From: DASVWH01 sp036389715
GTDB taxonomy: Bacteria; Acidobacteriota; Blastocatellia; Pyrinomonadales; Pyrinomonadaceae
Assembly (NCBI GenBank): GCA_036389715.1
Contig: DASVWH010000049.1
Location: 1-32,795 of the forward strand
DNA length: 32,795 bases
Direction of reading: 5' to 3'
Made by a program: the position numbers and the translations under genes. Of this stretch, positions 1-8,591 are shown piece by piece (position 1 is the first letter of the stretch; each line of letters starts with the position of its first letter). Below the pieces are notes generated by a model. That model was not told where the DNA came from and searched no databases. It saw only the letters and a program-made list of their open reading frames with translations.

Positions 1-823
1 GCGCCTGGTGCACAGTCTCGATGTCGGTTCCCGGCAGGCAGCGTTCGTCGGCCACGCCGCAGTCCAGGTCAACCGTCGCGAAGAACTCCTCGAAGGGCGG
101 CGCTTGGAGGATAATATCGCCCTTGCAGTCGGCGACGATGCTCGCGCCGTCGAAGATAATGCCGTCGTTGCCGCCGACCAGGTTGACGAAGACGATGGGC
201 AGGCCCGCGAGCTTTGCCCTGTGCGAAACCATCGAGCAGCGCTGGCCCATCTTTCCCTTGTTGAAAGGCGAGGCATTGATGGAGACCAGCACGCTCGCGC
301 CCAGCTCGATCAACTCGTCGGCCGGGTCGTTCGTGTAGAGCCGCTCCTTCCAGAACGTCTTATCGTTCCAGAAGTCTTCGCAGATGGCTACGCCGAGGCT
401 CGCGCCGGGCAGTTGGAAGAGGTGACGCTCGCGCGACGGCTCGAAATATCTAGGGTCGTCGAAGACATCGTATTCGGGCAGCAGCGTCTTGTCGGAAAAG
501 CCGAGCAGCTTCTGGTTGCGAATCACCGCGGCCGAGTTATAGAGCCTGCGCCCGGCCCCTTGCTCGGTCGGCCGCACCGTCCCGACGACGGCCGTTAGCC
601 CGTCGGTCGCCTCTATAATCTTCGCCAGCGGCTCCAGCGAAGAGCGCGCCACGTCCCTATCCAGAAACCAGTCGAAGGACATGTAGCCCTGCAAGGCCGT
701 CTCCGGCAGCACAACCAGATCGGCCCTGTCCTGCTTCGCCTGCTCGATGGCCCGCAGGATTCCCGCCGTGTTTCCCTCGTAATCGCCGTTCGTCGTATTA
801 ATCTGTCCGATGGTGACGCGCAT
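1..823 (-). CDS. nadE: Glutamine-dependent NAD+ synthetase, N-terminal nitrilase domain (partial)
   Basis: Glutamine-dependent NAD+ synthetase makes NAD+ from deamido-NAD+ in the cytoplasm, using ammonia that its N-terminal nitrilase domain releases from glutamine. Only the first 274 codons lie in the window; the synthetase (PP-loop) half would lie beyond the left edge. I translated the minus strand by hand from ATG at 823. The nitrilase catalytic triad is visible: Glu41 in LPETALQGY, Lys112 in SDKTLLPEYDVFDDPRYFEP and Cys148 in AICEDFWND. The Lys-block wording is typical of NadE rather than of stand-alone amidases. The gene lies 76 bp downstream of hyuB on the same strand. No strong SD sequence is seen before the ATG. 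Sure of the family; the full length cannot be seen. Confidence 0.9.
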   Translation of the reverse strand, partial: MRVTIGQINTTNGDYEGNTAGILRAIEQAKQDRADLVVLPETALQGYMSFDWFLDRDVARSSLEPLAKIIEATDGLTAVVGTVRPTEQGAGRRLYNSAAVIRNQKLLGFSDKTLLPEYDVFDDPRYFEPSRERHLFQLPGASLGVAICEDFWNDKTFWKERLYTNDPADELIELGASVLVSINASPFNKGKMGQRCSMVSHRAKLAGLPIVFVNLVGGNDGIIFDGASIVADCKGDIILQAPPFEEFFATVDLDCGVADERCLPGTDIETVHQA

Positions 824-899
824 GCGGCTATTGTAACATTTAATGATTTATTCACTCAGCCATTGATTCATCATCTAGTTGCCGGGCTGAACAAATGAA

Positions 900-2531
900 T
901 CAATTGTCGCCTGGGTCGCCGTGGCCGCCGCCGCCGGGCGTCTCGATGCGCACGCGGTCACCGGCTTCGAGTTGCCAGCTTCCCTTCGAGGCGATGGGGC
1001 GTGCGCGGCCGCGTTGGATAATCGCGTCGCGGCCCGTCGCTCCGTCCTCGCCGCCATCGAGCCCGTAAGGCGCGCGGCGTCGCCTGTCTGCAAGCAGGGA
1101 CATCCGCGCGGGCACGAGCGTCTCTATCTCTCGCACGACTCCGTCGCCGCCCCGCCGCCCGCCCTTGCCGCCGGAGCCCCTGCGCAGGCGATAGGCGCGC
1201 ACGCGCAACGGGTAAGCGTATTCGAGGGCTTCCGCAGGTGTGTTGAGGCTGTTGGTCATGTGTGTGTGAACGGCGCTCATGCCGTCGAGCGCGGGGCGCG
1301 CGCCCATGCCGCCCGCGACCGTCTCGTAATAGGCGAACTCCGCGCCGCTGCGCGGGTCAATCCCGCCGATGGTCAGGTTATTCATCGTCCCCTGGCTCGC
1401 CGCCGGAATCCTCTGCGGCAGGGCCTGGGCCAGTGCGCGGAACAACACGTCAACGATGCGCTGCGAGGTCTCGACGTTCCCGCCCGCGACCGGAGCGGGA
1501 GGCGTCGCATTGACTACAGTCCCGCGCGGCGCGCGCACTCTGACCGGCTCCATCAGGCCCGCGCTGGCCGGAACATCCCCGGCAATCAAACAACGAAAGA
1601 CGTAAGAGACGGCCGAAACGGTGATGGCTTCGACGGCGTTGACCGCGCCCGCCATCTGCGGCGAGCTGCCCTCGAAATCAACGACCGCACGCTCGCCCGT
1701 GATTTCGACACGCACGCAAATCTTGACCTCGCCGCCGCTCATGCCGTCGTCGTCCAGAGCGTCCTCCGCCTCGTACACGCCGTCTGGAATCGCCGCGACG
1801 GCGCGTCGCATCAGGCGAGCCGAATAAGCTATGAGATGTCCGGCGTATTCCAGCGCGTCTCTCGCGCCGCGCCGCTCGACCAGCTCAAGCAGGCGAGCCG
1901 CGCCCGTCTTCAAAGAGCCCGCCTGCGCCTCGAAATCCGCGCGCCGCTCGGCCGCCCCGCGCATGTTCGCCAGCAGCAATCTCATCAACTGCTCGTCCGC
2001 CACGCCACCCTGCGCGATTCGCAGCGGCGGAATCCGTATGCCCTCGCCGTAAATATCCGTCGCCAGGCCCATCGAGCCGGGACTGGCCCCGCCGATGTCT
2101 GCGTGATGCGCGCGGTTGGCGACGTAGAACAAGGGCCGCGAGGGAGCCTTCGACTTGCGCCCGGTGCGCTTCGCCTGCTCTTCAAAGACGCCCGCAACGA
2201 GCGTCACGTCCGGCAGGTGCGTGCCGCCCGCGAAGGGGTCGTTGAGCGCGACGACATCGCCGGGCATGAGCCTGATCTCATGGAGCGCGGCGGCGACCGC
2301 CATCGGCATACTGCCGAGGTGAACGGGCATGTGATCGCCCTGCGCGATGACACGTCCCTCCCCGTCGAAGACGGCGCAGGAGTAGTCGCGCCGCTCCTTG
2401 ATGTTGGGCGAAAAGGCCGTCCGCCTGAGCGCGATGCCCATCTCCTCCGCGACCGAAGTGTAGAGCGCGCGATAGATTTCCAGCGTCGTCGGGTCAAAGC
2501 GCGACGGCTGTTTTTTTCGTCCTTTGTTCAT
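900..2531 (-). CDS. hyuB: Hydantoinase B / 5-oxoprolinase family protein (HyuB)
   Basis: This is the B subunit of a hydantoinase/oxoprolinase-type enzyme, which together with HyuA cleaves a cyclic amide (N-methylhydantoin, 5-oxoproline or a relative) in an ATP-linked reaction. At 543 residues it has normal family length. Family landmarks are the N-terminal stretch from about residue 25 with RRTAFSPNIKERRDYSCAVF and the GDHMPVHLGSMP segment, a central GGNVETSQRIVD segment, ASQGTMNNLTIGG, and the C-terminal glycine-rich PGGGGHGDPGD. Its ATG overlaps the hyuA stop as ATGA at 2528-2531, so the two subunits are translationally coupled. The substrate cannot be read from sequence; acetone-carboxylase-type or oxoprolinase-type use remain open. 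Confidence 0.92.
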   Translation of the reverse strand: MNKGRKKQPSRFDPTTLEIYRALYTSVAEEMGIALRRTAFSPNIKERRDYSCAVFDGEGRVIAQGDHMPVHLGSMPMAVAAALHEIRLMPGDVVALNDPFAGGTHLPDVTLVAGVFEEQAKRTGRKSKAPSRPLFYVANRAHHADIGGASPGSMGLATDIYGEGIRIPPLRIAQGGVADEQLMRLLLANMRGAAERRADFEAQAGSLKTGAARLLELVERRGARDALEYAGHLIAYSARLMRRAVAAIPDGVYEAEDALDDDGMSGGEVKICVRVEITGERAVVDFEGSSPQMAGAVNAVEAITVSAVSYVFRCLIAGDVPASAGLMEPVRVRAPRGTVVNATPPAPVAGGNVETSQRIVDVLFRALAQALPQRIPAASQGTMNNLTIGGIDPRSGAEFAYYETVAGGMGARPALDGMSAVHTHMTNSLNTPAEALEYAYPLRVRAYRLRRGSGGKGGRRGGDGVVREIETLVPARMSLLADRRRRAPYGLDGGEDGATGRDAIIQRGRARPIASKGSWQLEAGDRVRIETPGGGGHGDPGDN

Positions 2532-4552
2532 GGCTCGATAATCAGATGAGCGTTACGGTCGAGGCTCGCACGCGCGCCCGGCGGGACGAGCGTCGTCGAA
2601 GAATACTCCGTGACGATGCAGGGCGTCAGCAGTCTTGCTCCCGGCTCCAGCCGATCGCGGGAGTAAATGGCAGTCCGTTTCTCGCCTTCCGCGAAATGAA
2701 CCATTGCATAAGATTGCGGCCGCGCCGTGTGCTCTCGATGCGCGCTGCGGGGCGCTCTCCCGGCCCTCAATTTTTCGACCAGGCCGACGGCCCGCAGCCG
2801 CGCGCTGACGATCTCGACGCCGTTGGCCTCCTGCGCGTACCCGTAGCGCGCGCGATGCGCCCCGTGAAAAGCCCGCTCGATGTCCGTGCCGGGCGTCCAC
2901 CTGATCTCCAACTCGAAGGACTGGCCCAGGTAACGCACGCCGAGCGATTTTTCGTATCTCTGTTCGGACGCCAGGAATCCCTCGCGGCGCAGGGCCGCAC
3001 GCGACTCGGCTTCCATCTCGCGAAACGCGCGCTCAACCCTCCGGCGGCTCCCGGCCGTCGCTTCCAGCATCACGGTGCGGCTCCAGTCCTTAACGACATC
3101 GCTTGTGAGCGCGCCGAGCGCCGAGAGAGCGCCCGCCGAGGTCGGGACGATAACGCGCGGGATACGCAGAGCGCGCGCCAGTTCCACCGCATGCAGCCCG
3201 CCCGCCCCGCCAAAGGTGAGCAGGGCGAACTCGCGCGGGTCGTAGCCGCGTTCGACCGAGATGACACGCAGCGCCCGCTCCATGTTCGTATTGACGACGC
3301 TCAGGACGCCGCGCGCAGCCTCCTCAAGGCTCACTTCGCGGTGGGCCGCCGCGCTGAGCGTGCGCGCCAGCCCGAGCAGAGCCTTACGCGCGCGGCTCTC
3401 ATCAAGCCTGAACTCTCCGCCGAGCAGGTCAGCGCCGCCGAAGCGTCCGAGCACCAGGTTGGCATCCGTCACGGTCGGCAGCAGCGAGCGCCCGTAGCAG
3501 GCCGGGCCTGGGATAGCGCCCGCAGATTCCGGCCCGACCCGCAGGGAGCCTCCCGCGTCAACTCGCGCAATCGAGCCGCCGCCCGCCCCGACCGTATGGA
3601 TGTCCATCATGCTGACGGCGACGGGCAGCCCGGCCACCGTTGCCTCCCTCGTCATGCGCATCCCTTCCCGGTCGCAGAGCGCCACGTCCGTCGAAGTGCC
3701 GCCCATGTCAAAGGTAATGATGTTACGCACGCGGGAGGTCTGCGCCACGCCGAGCGCGCCGACCACTCCGCCCGCCGGGCCGGAGAGTATCGTCCGCACC
3801 GGCTCGGCGGCGGCGACTTCGGCCGAGATGCCCCCGCCCGAAGACTGCATCACGCGCAGCCGCGGCGCGTCAGCCCGCAGCCGGTTGAGATAAGCGCCCA
3901 TCAGCGGTTGCAGGTAGGCGTTGATGGTGACGGTCGAAGTGCGCTCGTATTCGCGGTATTCGGGGAGGATGACGTGCGAGACGGAAAGCGGCACACCGAG
4001 CGCGGAGAGAGCCTCGGCGACGCGACGCTCATGCCCCGGATGCGCGAAAGAGAAGAGCAGCGAGATGCCGACAGCTTCGACCCGCGCGCTTTTCAGCTTT
4101 CTGACCAGCGCACGGAGCGCGCCTTCGTCCAATGCTTCGAGCACCTCTCCGTCGGCCGCGACCCGCTCGCGCACGCCGAAGCGCAACTCGTCCGGCGCGA
4201 GCGCAGCGGGCCGCGTCGCATTGAGGTCATAGAGCGCCGGGCGGGCCTGGCGTCCGATGGCGAGCACGTCTTCAAAACCGGCTGTGGTGACGAGCGCCGT
4301 CCTTGCGCCGCGTCTTTGCAGGAGGGCGTTAGTCCCGACCGTCGTGCCGTGAACGACCTCTATCTCTGCGAGAGGCGCGCCCGTCTCTGCGGCAACGCGC
4401 CTGAGGCCCGCCATGATGGCCAGCGAGGGGTCTTCGGGCGTGGAAGCGAGCTTGAAAAGCCGCGTCCCGTCGCTCGTCTCGAAGACGAAATCCGTGAACG
4501 TCCCGCCGGTATCAACGCCAACGCGCACCCTCTTTTTTTTCGGCTTCGTCAT
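2528..4552 (-). CDS. hyuA: Hydantoinase A / 5-oxoprolinase family protein (HyuA)
   Basis: This is the A subunit (674 residues) of the hydantoinase/oxoprolinase complex, the ATP-using half with an actin-like fold. The N-terminal phosphate-binding motif VGVDTGGTFTDFVFE follows a short basic leader. HGTTVGTNALLQRRGARTAL comes next, and the second nucleotide-binding motif FDMGGTSTDVAL lies near residue 290. TFGGAGGLHAVELARAL near residue 445 is also a family signature. It is the first gene of the hyuA-hyuB pair, reads away from the serine hydrolase on the other strand, and probably uses a promoter in the 4553-4789 gap. Nothing in the sequence fixes the substrate. Confidence 0.92.
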   Translation of the reverse strand: MTKPKKKRVRVGVDTGGTFTDFVFETSDGTRLFKLASTPEDPSLAIMAGLRRVAAETGAPLAEIEVVHGTTVGTNALLQRRGARTALVTTAGFEDVLAIGRQARPALYDLNATRPAALAPDELRFGVRERVAADGEVLEALDEGALRALVRKLKSARVEAVGISLLFSFAHPGHERRVAEALSALGVPLSVSHVILPEYREYERTSTVTINAYLQPLMGAYLNRLRADAPRLRVMQSSGGGISAEVAAAEPVRTILSGPAGGVVGALGVAQTSRVRNIITFDMGGTSTDVALCDREGMRMTREATVAGLPVAVSMMDIHTVGAGGGSIARVDAGGSLRVGPESAGAIPGPACYGRSLLPTVTDANLVLGRFGGADLLGGEFRLDESRARKALLGLARTLSAAAHREVSLEEAARGVLSVVNTNMERALRVISVERGYDPREFALLTFGGAGGLHAVELARALRIPRVIVPTSAGALSALGALTSDVVKDWSRTVMLEATAGSRRRVERAFREMEAESRAALRREGFLASEQRYEKSLGVRYLGQSFELEIRWTPGTDIERAFHGAHRARYGYAQEANGVEIVSARLRAVGLVEKLRAGRAPRSAHREHTARPQSYAMVHFAEGEKRTAIYSRDRLEPGARLLTPCIVTEYSSTTLVPPGARASLDRNAHLIIEP

Positions 4553-4638
4553 GGATTATCGAGTGTCGTTCTGTTCGGTTCGCCGTCCCGCCGGAGCGTC
4601 CGGCCTTTGTCCCGGCTGGCGTCCCGCGCGGGCTAAAC

Positions 4639-4666
4639 CTTATAGTCTTCCCTGACGTATCAGCAA
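4639..4666 (-). promoter_or_regulatory. Candidate promoter of the hyuA-hyuB genes
   Basis: On the minus strand TTGCTG (4661-4666) and TATAAG (4639-4644) are spaced by 16 bases and would start a transcript about 80 nt before the hyuA ATG. The -10 box is good and the -35 box fair (3 of 6). It is a pattern match only, in an otherwise GC-rich divergent gap. Confidence 0.3.
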
Positions 4667-4789
4667 AGCCGCAGCCGGGAGAGAAAGGCGCGTCGAGCCC
4701 GGCGACGGCCGCCCCGCACGACGGCCCTTCAAAGCCTGTTGACGGGCGCTTGCGAGTCCCTGATCTTCTGTTGGTGGAGCACCGATAAT

Positions 4790-7312
4790 ATGACACTTAA
4801 ACGCTTTTCGCATCTTGCCATCGTTCTGGTCCTGCTCGCCGCTAACCTTCTCTCGCCCCTGCCGGGCACTGCCTTCGCGCAGGCGACCGTTCAGGGCGGC
4901 GGCCCGGCGTCCCCAACTGCGGCGGGGCAGGCGACCGACCTCGCCGCGCGGCTCGCGGCCATCGAGAAAGCCCTCGAAGAGAAGCGCAGGGAATACCATA
5001 TTCCGGGCATGTCGCTCGTCATCGTCAAAGACGACAAGGTGATTTACATGAAGGGCTTCGGCGTCAGGGACGTGGCGCGCGGGCTGCCCGCGACGCCCGA
5101 CACGCTGTTTGCCATCGGCTCCTCGACCAAGGCATTCACGGCGATGGCGGCCGCCATGACCGTTGACGAGGGCAAGTTTTCGTTCGATGATCCGCCCGCC
5201 AAAATGCTCCCTTACTTCAAGCTGCGCGACCCGGAAGCCAACGCGAAGATTACCATCCGCGACCTGCTCTCGCATCGCTCGGGGCTCGACCGGACGGACC
5301 TTTCGATGGTCTCCGGCCAGCTCACGCGCGAAGAGCTGATTCGCATCGCGGGCCTGGCCAAGCCGACCGCCAAGCTCGGCGAGAGATTCCTTTACCAGAA
5401 CATCATGTTCACGGCCGCCGGCGAGATCGTCGCGCGGGCGCAGCACACGACCTGGGACAGGTTCATCAGGGAGCGCATCTTCAAGCCGCTCGGGATGAGG
5501 TCTTCCAACACGACCATCGCCGAGATGCTCAAAGCGCCGGACTACGCGCTCGGCTACAATTACAACAGCGCGACGCTGGAGACGACGCAGATTCCGATGC
5601 GCGAGATTGGCCCGTCCGCTCCGGCCGGTGCGATCAACTCGAATGCGCGCGACATGGCCCAGTGGCTGCGGCTGATGCTCGGCGGCGGCGTCTTTGAAGG
5701 CAAGCGGCTGGTCTCGGAAAAGAGCTTTGAGGAGCTGTTGAAGAAGCAGCACACGGTCGCCTCGAATATCGGCTACGGGCTCGGCTGGTTCCTGCGCAGC
5801 TGGGAGGGCCACAAGGTCGTCGAGCACGGCGGCAACATTGACGGCTTCAATGCAGAGGTCGGGTTGATGCCTGACCAGAGGCTCGGCTTCGTCCTCCTGA
5901 CCAACGTCAGCGCCTCGCCGATTACGCCCGTTGCGATGGAAACGATCTGGTCGAACCTGGTCCAGCGGGAACGGATGAACGTCGCGCCCAATGCCAATGT
6001 CGCCGCCAATGCTTCGGCGGGCGACCTCTCGCGCGAGGTCGGCAGGTACTTGCTGGCCGAAGCCAATGTGACGTTCGAGGTCGAGCTGAAAGACGGCAAG
6101 CTGACTTTGTCCGTGCCGGGACAGCCGCTCTACGTGCTTGAAAATATGGGGGGCCGCCGCTACAGGCTCGGGCCGCCAGCGCCCGCGGGCTTTTTCGTCA
6201 CCTTTCGCCCGGCCAAGGAGAACGAGACGGAGACGGAGATGTACCTGGAACAGCCGCAGGGCAACTTCGTCGTCCGGCGAATCAAGCCCGAGACGGCTGC
6301 CGGAAGTGACATGGCGGCTAAACCGGACGCGACGACGGCCGCCAGCGATGCGGCGGGCACGCTCAGGGAACTGCTCGGCTCTTATGACATGAAGGGGGCC
6401 GGGCCCACCGTCGAGGTCAAGATGATAGACGGCAAGATAGTGCTCTTCGTTCCGGGCCAACCGCCCTACCCCCTGGCCGAAAGGGAGAAGGACAGGTTCT
6501 ACAGCCCGCTGCTTCCGGACACCTACTCCTTCACGGCCAGGCGCGACGCCGACGGCAAAGTTATCGGGATAACGATCAAGCAGCCGGAGGGCGAGTTTCC
6601 GCTTAACCGGGTGGCTGCCTTCGTCGCTCCGCTGACGGCAGAGGAGCTGATGACTAAGGTCATCGCAGCCGCGGGCGGCGAAGCCAACCTGCGCAAGCAC
6701 AAGTCAAAGCTGATGACGCTCGACTTGAACTTTGAGCACCAGGGCCTGACCGCGACGGAGACCTTCAGGGCGAAAGCTCCCGCGGCGGAAATGACGAGCA
6801 TCAAGCTGATGGGGCTCGGCAGGCAGATCGGGACGATCGACGACTACTTCGACGGCACGGCGGGCGTGCAGATAGCCAGCTTCGCGCCGCCCGAAGTCAA
6901 GGCCGGGAAATCGCTCGCGGACGCACGCATCGCCGCCGATTTTTACGGACCGCTGAACTGGCAGAAGCTCTTTCGGAGCGTAGTCATTAAAAGGATGGCG
7001 AAGCTCGGCGAGGAAGAGGTCTACGTCGTCGAGAAGACGCCGGAGAAGGGCAACCCCGTGACGGACTACATTTCCGTCAAGTCTTTCCTGCTCCTGCGCC
7101 GCGACACGATTCAGACGAACAATACCAATGACATGAGCCTTCCGGTCAAAGAAACCTACGACGACTACAGGCTGGTTGACGGCGTGATGGTTCCCTTCAA
7201 GATAGTGACGAGCATCCCGACCATCGGCGACATCGTCTCGACCGTCAAGACCGTCCAGTTCGATGTTGAGCTGCCCGACACGTTGTTCCGCCCGGAAGCG
7301 AAAAAACGTTGA
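4790..7312 (+). CDS. Exported serine beta-lactamase-like hydrolase with extended C-terminal domains
   Basis: This is a class C beta-lactamase/esterase/D-aminopeptidase-type serine hydrolase, exported and probably acting on peptide, ester or cell-wall substrates. I start it at ATG 4790 because a clean signal peptide follows (basic MTLKR, hydrophobic core, AFA cleavage near residue 29) and GGAG lies 10 bases upstream; a 17-codon extension upstream would bury the signal. The catalytic set is complete: Ser111-x-x-Lys114, Tyr202-x-Asn204 and His346-Gly-Gly. The 840-residue length is about twice that of a plain enzyme. After residue 400 come two similar beta-rich segments, each with a V-P-G-Q-P-x-Y-x-L pattern (about 435-510 and 535-610). 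From about 620 follows a domain resembling the LolA/lipoprotein-carrier fold. It stands alone between oppositely oriented genes. The physiological substrate is unknown. Confidence 0.88.
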   Translation: MTLKRFSHLAIVLVLLAANLLSPLPGTAFAQATVQGGGPASPTAAGQATDLAARLAAIEKALEEKRREYHIPGMSLVIVKDDKVIYMKGFGVRDVARGLPATPDTLFAIGSSTKAFTAMAAAMTVDEGKFSFDDPPAKMLPYFKLRDPEANAKITIRDLLSHRSGLDRTDLSMVSGQLTREELIRIAGLAKPTAKLGERFLYQNIMFTAAGEIVARAQHTTWDRFIRERIFKPLGMRSSNTTIAEMLKAPDYALGYNYNSATLETTQIPMREIGPSAPAGAINSNARDMAQWLRLMLGGGVFEGKRLVSEKSFEELLKKQHTVASNIGYGLGWFLRSWEGHKVVEHGGNIDGFNAEVGLMPDQRLGFVLLTNVSASPITPVAMETIWSNLVQRERMNVAPNANVAANASAGDLSREVGRYLLAEANVTFEVELKDGKLTLSVPGQPLYVLENMGGRRYRLGPPAPAGFFVTFRPAKENETETEMYLEQPQGNFVVRRIKPETAAGSDMAAKPDATTAASDAAGTLRELLGSYDMKGAGPTVEVKMIDGKIVLFVPGQPPYPLAEREKDRFYSPLLPDTYSFTARRDADGKVIGITIKQPEGEFPLNRVAAFVAPLTAEELMTKVIAAAGGEANLRKHKSKLMTLDLNFEHQGLTATETFRAKAPAAEMTSIKLMGLGRQIGTIDDYFDGTAGVQIASFAPPEVKAGKSLADARIAADFYGPLNWQKLFRSVVIKRMAKLGEEEVYVVEKTPEKGNPVTDYISVKSFLLLRRDTIQTNNTNDMSLPVKETYDDYRLVDGVMVPFKIVTSIPTIGDIVSTVKTVQFDVELPDTLFRPEAKKR

Positions 7313-7430
7313 GCGCCAGGCGACAAAGCTCAGAAGGATGAGTCTAAGAGGATGCGTGCAGCCGCTCTGAAGTAAAGGCGACTCCGCTTTATTCGTCAGG
7401 GCAATCGTCACTCATTCAGGCGTGCGGCGC

Positions 7431-8537
7431 TCATCCTTCCGGGCTCAATGTTACCTCTTCGAGCCTGCCGCTGCGGTGCGAGCGCTGCGCCGCGTCGAGG
7501 ACAAGCTGCGTGCTGTAGCCGTCGTCGAAGGTCGCCGCGCCCTCTACGCGGCTCTGCCCGGCGCGCAGCGCTGCGACGATGGCGCGCGCGAAGAGCGTGA
7601 AGCCGCGCGACCACTCGCTGTCGTGCATCCCGGGGGCCAGGTCGCCGCGCCCCGCCTCGACCCGCGTCCATTCTCCCGCGCCCGTTTCCGCGTGCCAGAG
7701 CTGGCCGCCGTCTTCCATCAGCGCGCCCTTCGAGCCGAAGATTTCCAGGCGATGGGCGGGCGGCCCCTGCTCCGTGACCGAGAGCGAGACGGCTCCCGTC
7801 GCGCCGCTCGTCAGCCCCGTGTCCGCGAAACGCAGGAGCAGGTTGCACTCGTCATCCGTCGTCACACGCCGCAGCTCGCCCGTCAACGCATCCGCGCGCT
7901 CGGCGACGTGCGTGGACAGGGAGGCGAAGACGTGCGAGACCTCTGCGCCGAGCAGCCAGCGGAAACCGTCAATCGCGTGTGACCCGATAGCGCCGAGCGC
8001 GCCGCCGCCGCTCGCAGCATCGGACCACCAATCCCAGCGGCGCTCGGCCGTAGCGCGCGCGTCCGAGCGATAGAGCAGCTTCGCGTGGCGCACCTGTCCG
8101 ATTTCGCCGCGCCTGAGCAGCTCGCGCATCTTCAAGCGGCCCGGCACGAAGCGCAGCTCGTGGTCAATCAGCGCCAGCAGCTGCGTCTGACCGGCATGGC
8201 GGCGCATCCTGTCCGCCTCGCCCGCATTCATCGCCGTCGGCTTTTCGCAGAGCACGGCCTTACCTGCCCCGAGCGCGGCCAGCGTCATCTCCATGTGCGT
8301 CGAGGGCGGCGTCACGATGCTCACCAGGTCCACATCTTCGCGCGCGATTACCTGACGCCAATCACCCGTGGCGTGTTCGATAGAGAACTCTCGCGCGACG
8401 CGCCCGGCGTTCTCCTGATGCCTGCTCGCAATCGCCACGACGCGAGCGCCCTCGCAGGCGCGAAACGCCGGAATCTGCGTCGTCCGGGCAAAGCCTGCGC
8501 CGATGATGCCGATGCCTATAAAATCCCTTTGAGCCAA
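7431..8537 (-). CDS. Gfo/Idh/MocA family NAD(P)-dependent oxidoreductase
   Basis: This is a sugar/inositol-type dehydrogenase that oxidises or reduces a hydroxyl of a sugar, cyclitol or sugar nucleotide with NAD(P). The Rossmann nucleotide-binding loop IGAGFA is near residues 12-17, and the family EKP motif with catalytic Lys99 sits in CEKPTAMN. A C-terminal alpha/beta sheet domain contains the typical GSHAIDGFRWLLG segment. At 368 residues the length is normal. No ATG fits: an in-frame TGA lies just upstream, and TTG at 8537 with GAGG seven bases before it is the best start. It lies 54 bp after the Cys4 protein gene, so co-transcription is possible. The substrate is unknown. Confidence 0.9.
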   Translation of the reverse strand: MAQRDFIGIGIIGAGFARTTQIPAFRACEGARVVAIASRHQENAGRVAREFSIEHATGDWRQVIAREDVDLVSIVTPPSTHMEMTLAALGAGKAVLCEKPTAMNAGEADRMRRHAGQTQLLALIDHELRFVPGRLKMRELLRRGEIGQVRHAKLLYRSDARATAERRWDWWSDAASGGGALGAIGSHAIDGFRWLLGAEVSHVFASLSTHVAERADALTGELRRVTTDDECNLLLRFADTGLTSGATGAVSLSVTEQGPPAHRLEIFGSKGALMEDGGQLWHAETGAGEWTRVEAGRGDLAPGMHDSEWSRGFTLFARAIVAALRAGQSRVEGAATFDDGYSTQLVLDAAQRSHRSGRLEEVTLSPEG

Positions 8538-8544
8538 TTTATCG

Positions 8545-8548
8545 CCTC
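8545..8548 (-). promoter_or_regulatory. Shine-Dalgarno site supporting a TTG start
   Basis: GAGG on the minus strand lies seven bases before TTG 8537. With an in-frame TGA directly upstream and no ATG before the Rossmann motif, it decides the start of the Gfo/Idh/MocA gene. Confidence 0.6.
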
Positions 8549-8591
8549 ACAGTCTGCATGGATTGAAGCGCCCGCCGGAGCGCACACAGAT

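Noticed and set aside
921..2549. Long open frame on the plus strand opposite hyuB (542 codons)
   Set aside because: Its translation is rich in Arg, Ala and His with no motif, and hyuB on the other strand has clear family signatures. It is a by-product of high GC.
2546..4636. 696-codon plus-strand frame opposite hyuA
   Set aside because: Arg/Asp/His-rich text without domains, wholly opposite a recognised gene.
4640..6700. 686-codon minus-strand frame opposite the serine hydrolase
   Set aside because: No domain and biased composition, while the plus strand has a full catalytic set and a signal peptide.
7333..7439. Inverted repeat GAAGGATGAG/CTCATCCTTC as a shared terminator of the convergent genes
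   Set aside because: The arms are 87 bases apart and one lies in the stop region of the oxidoreductase gene; no T-run follows, so chance is likely.
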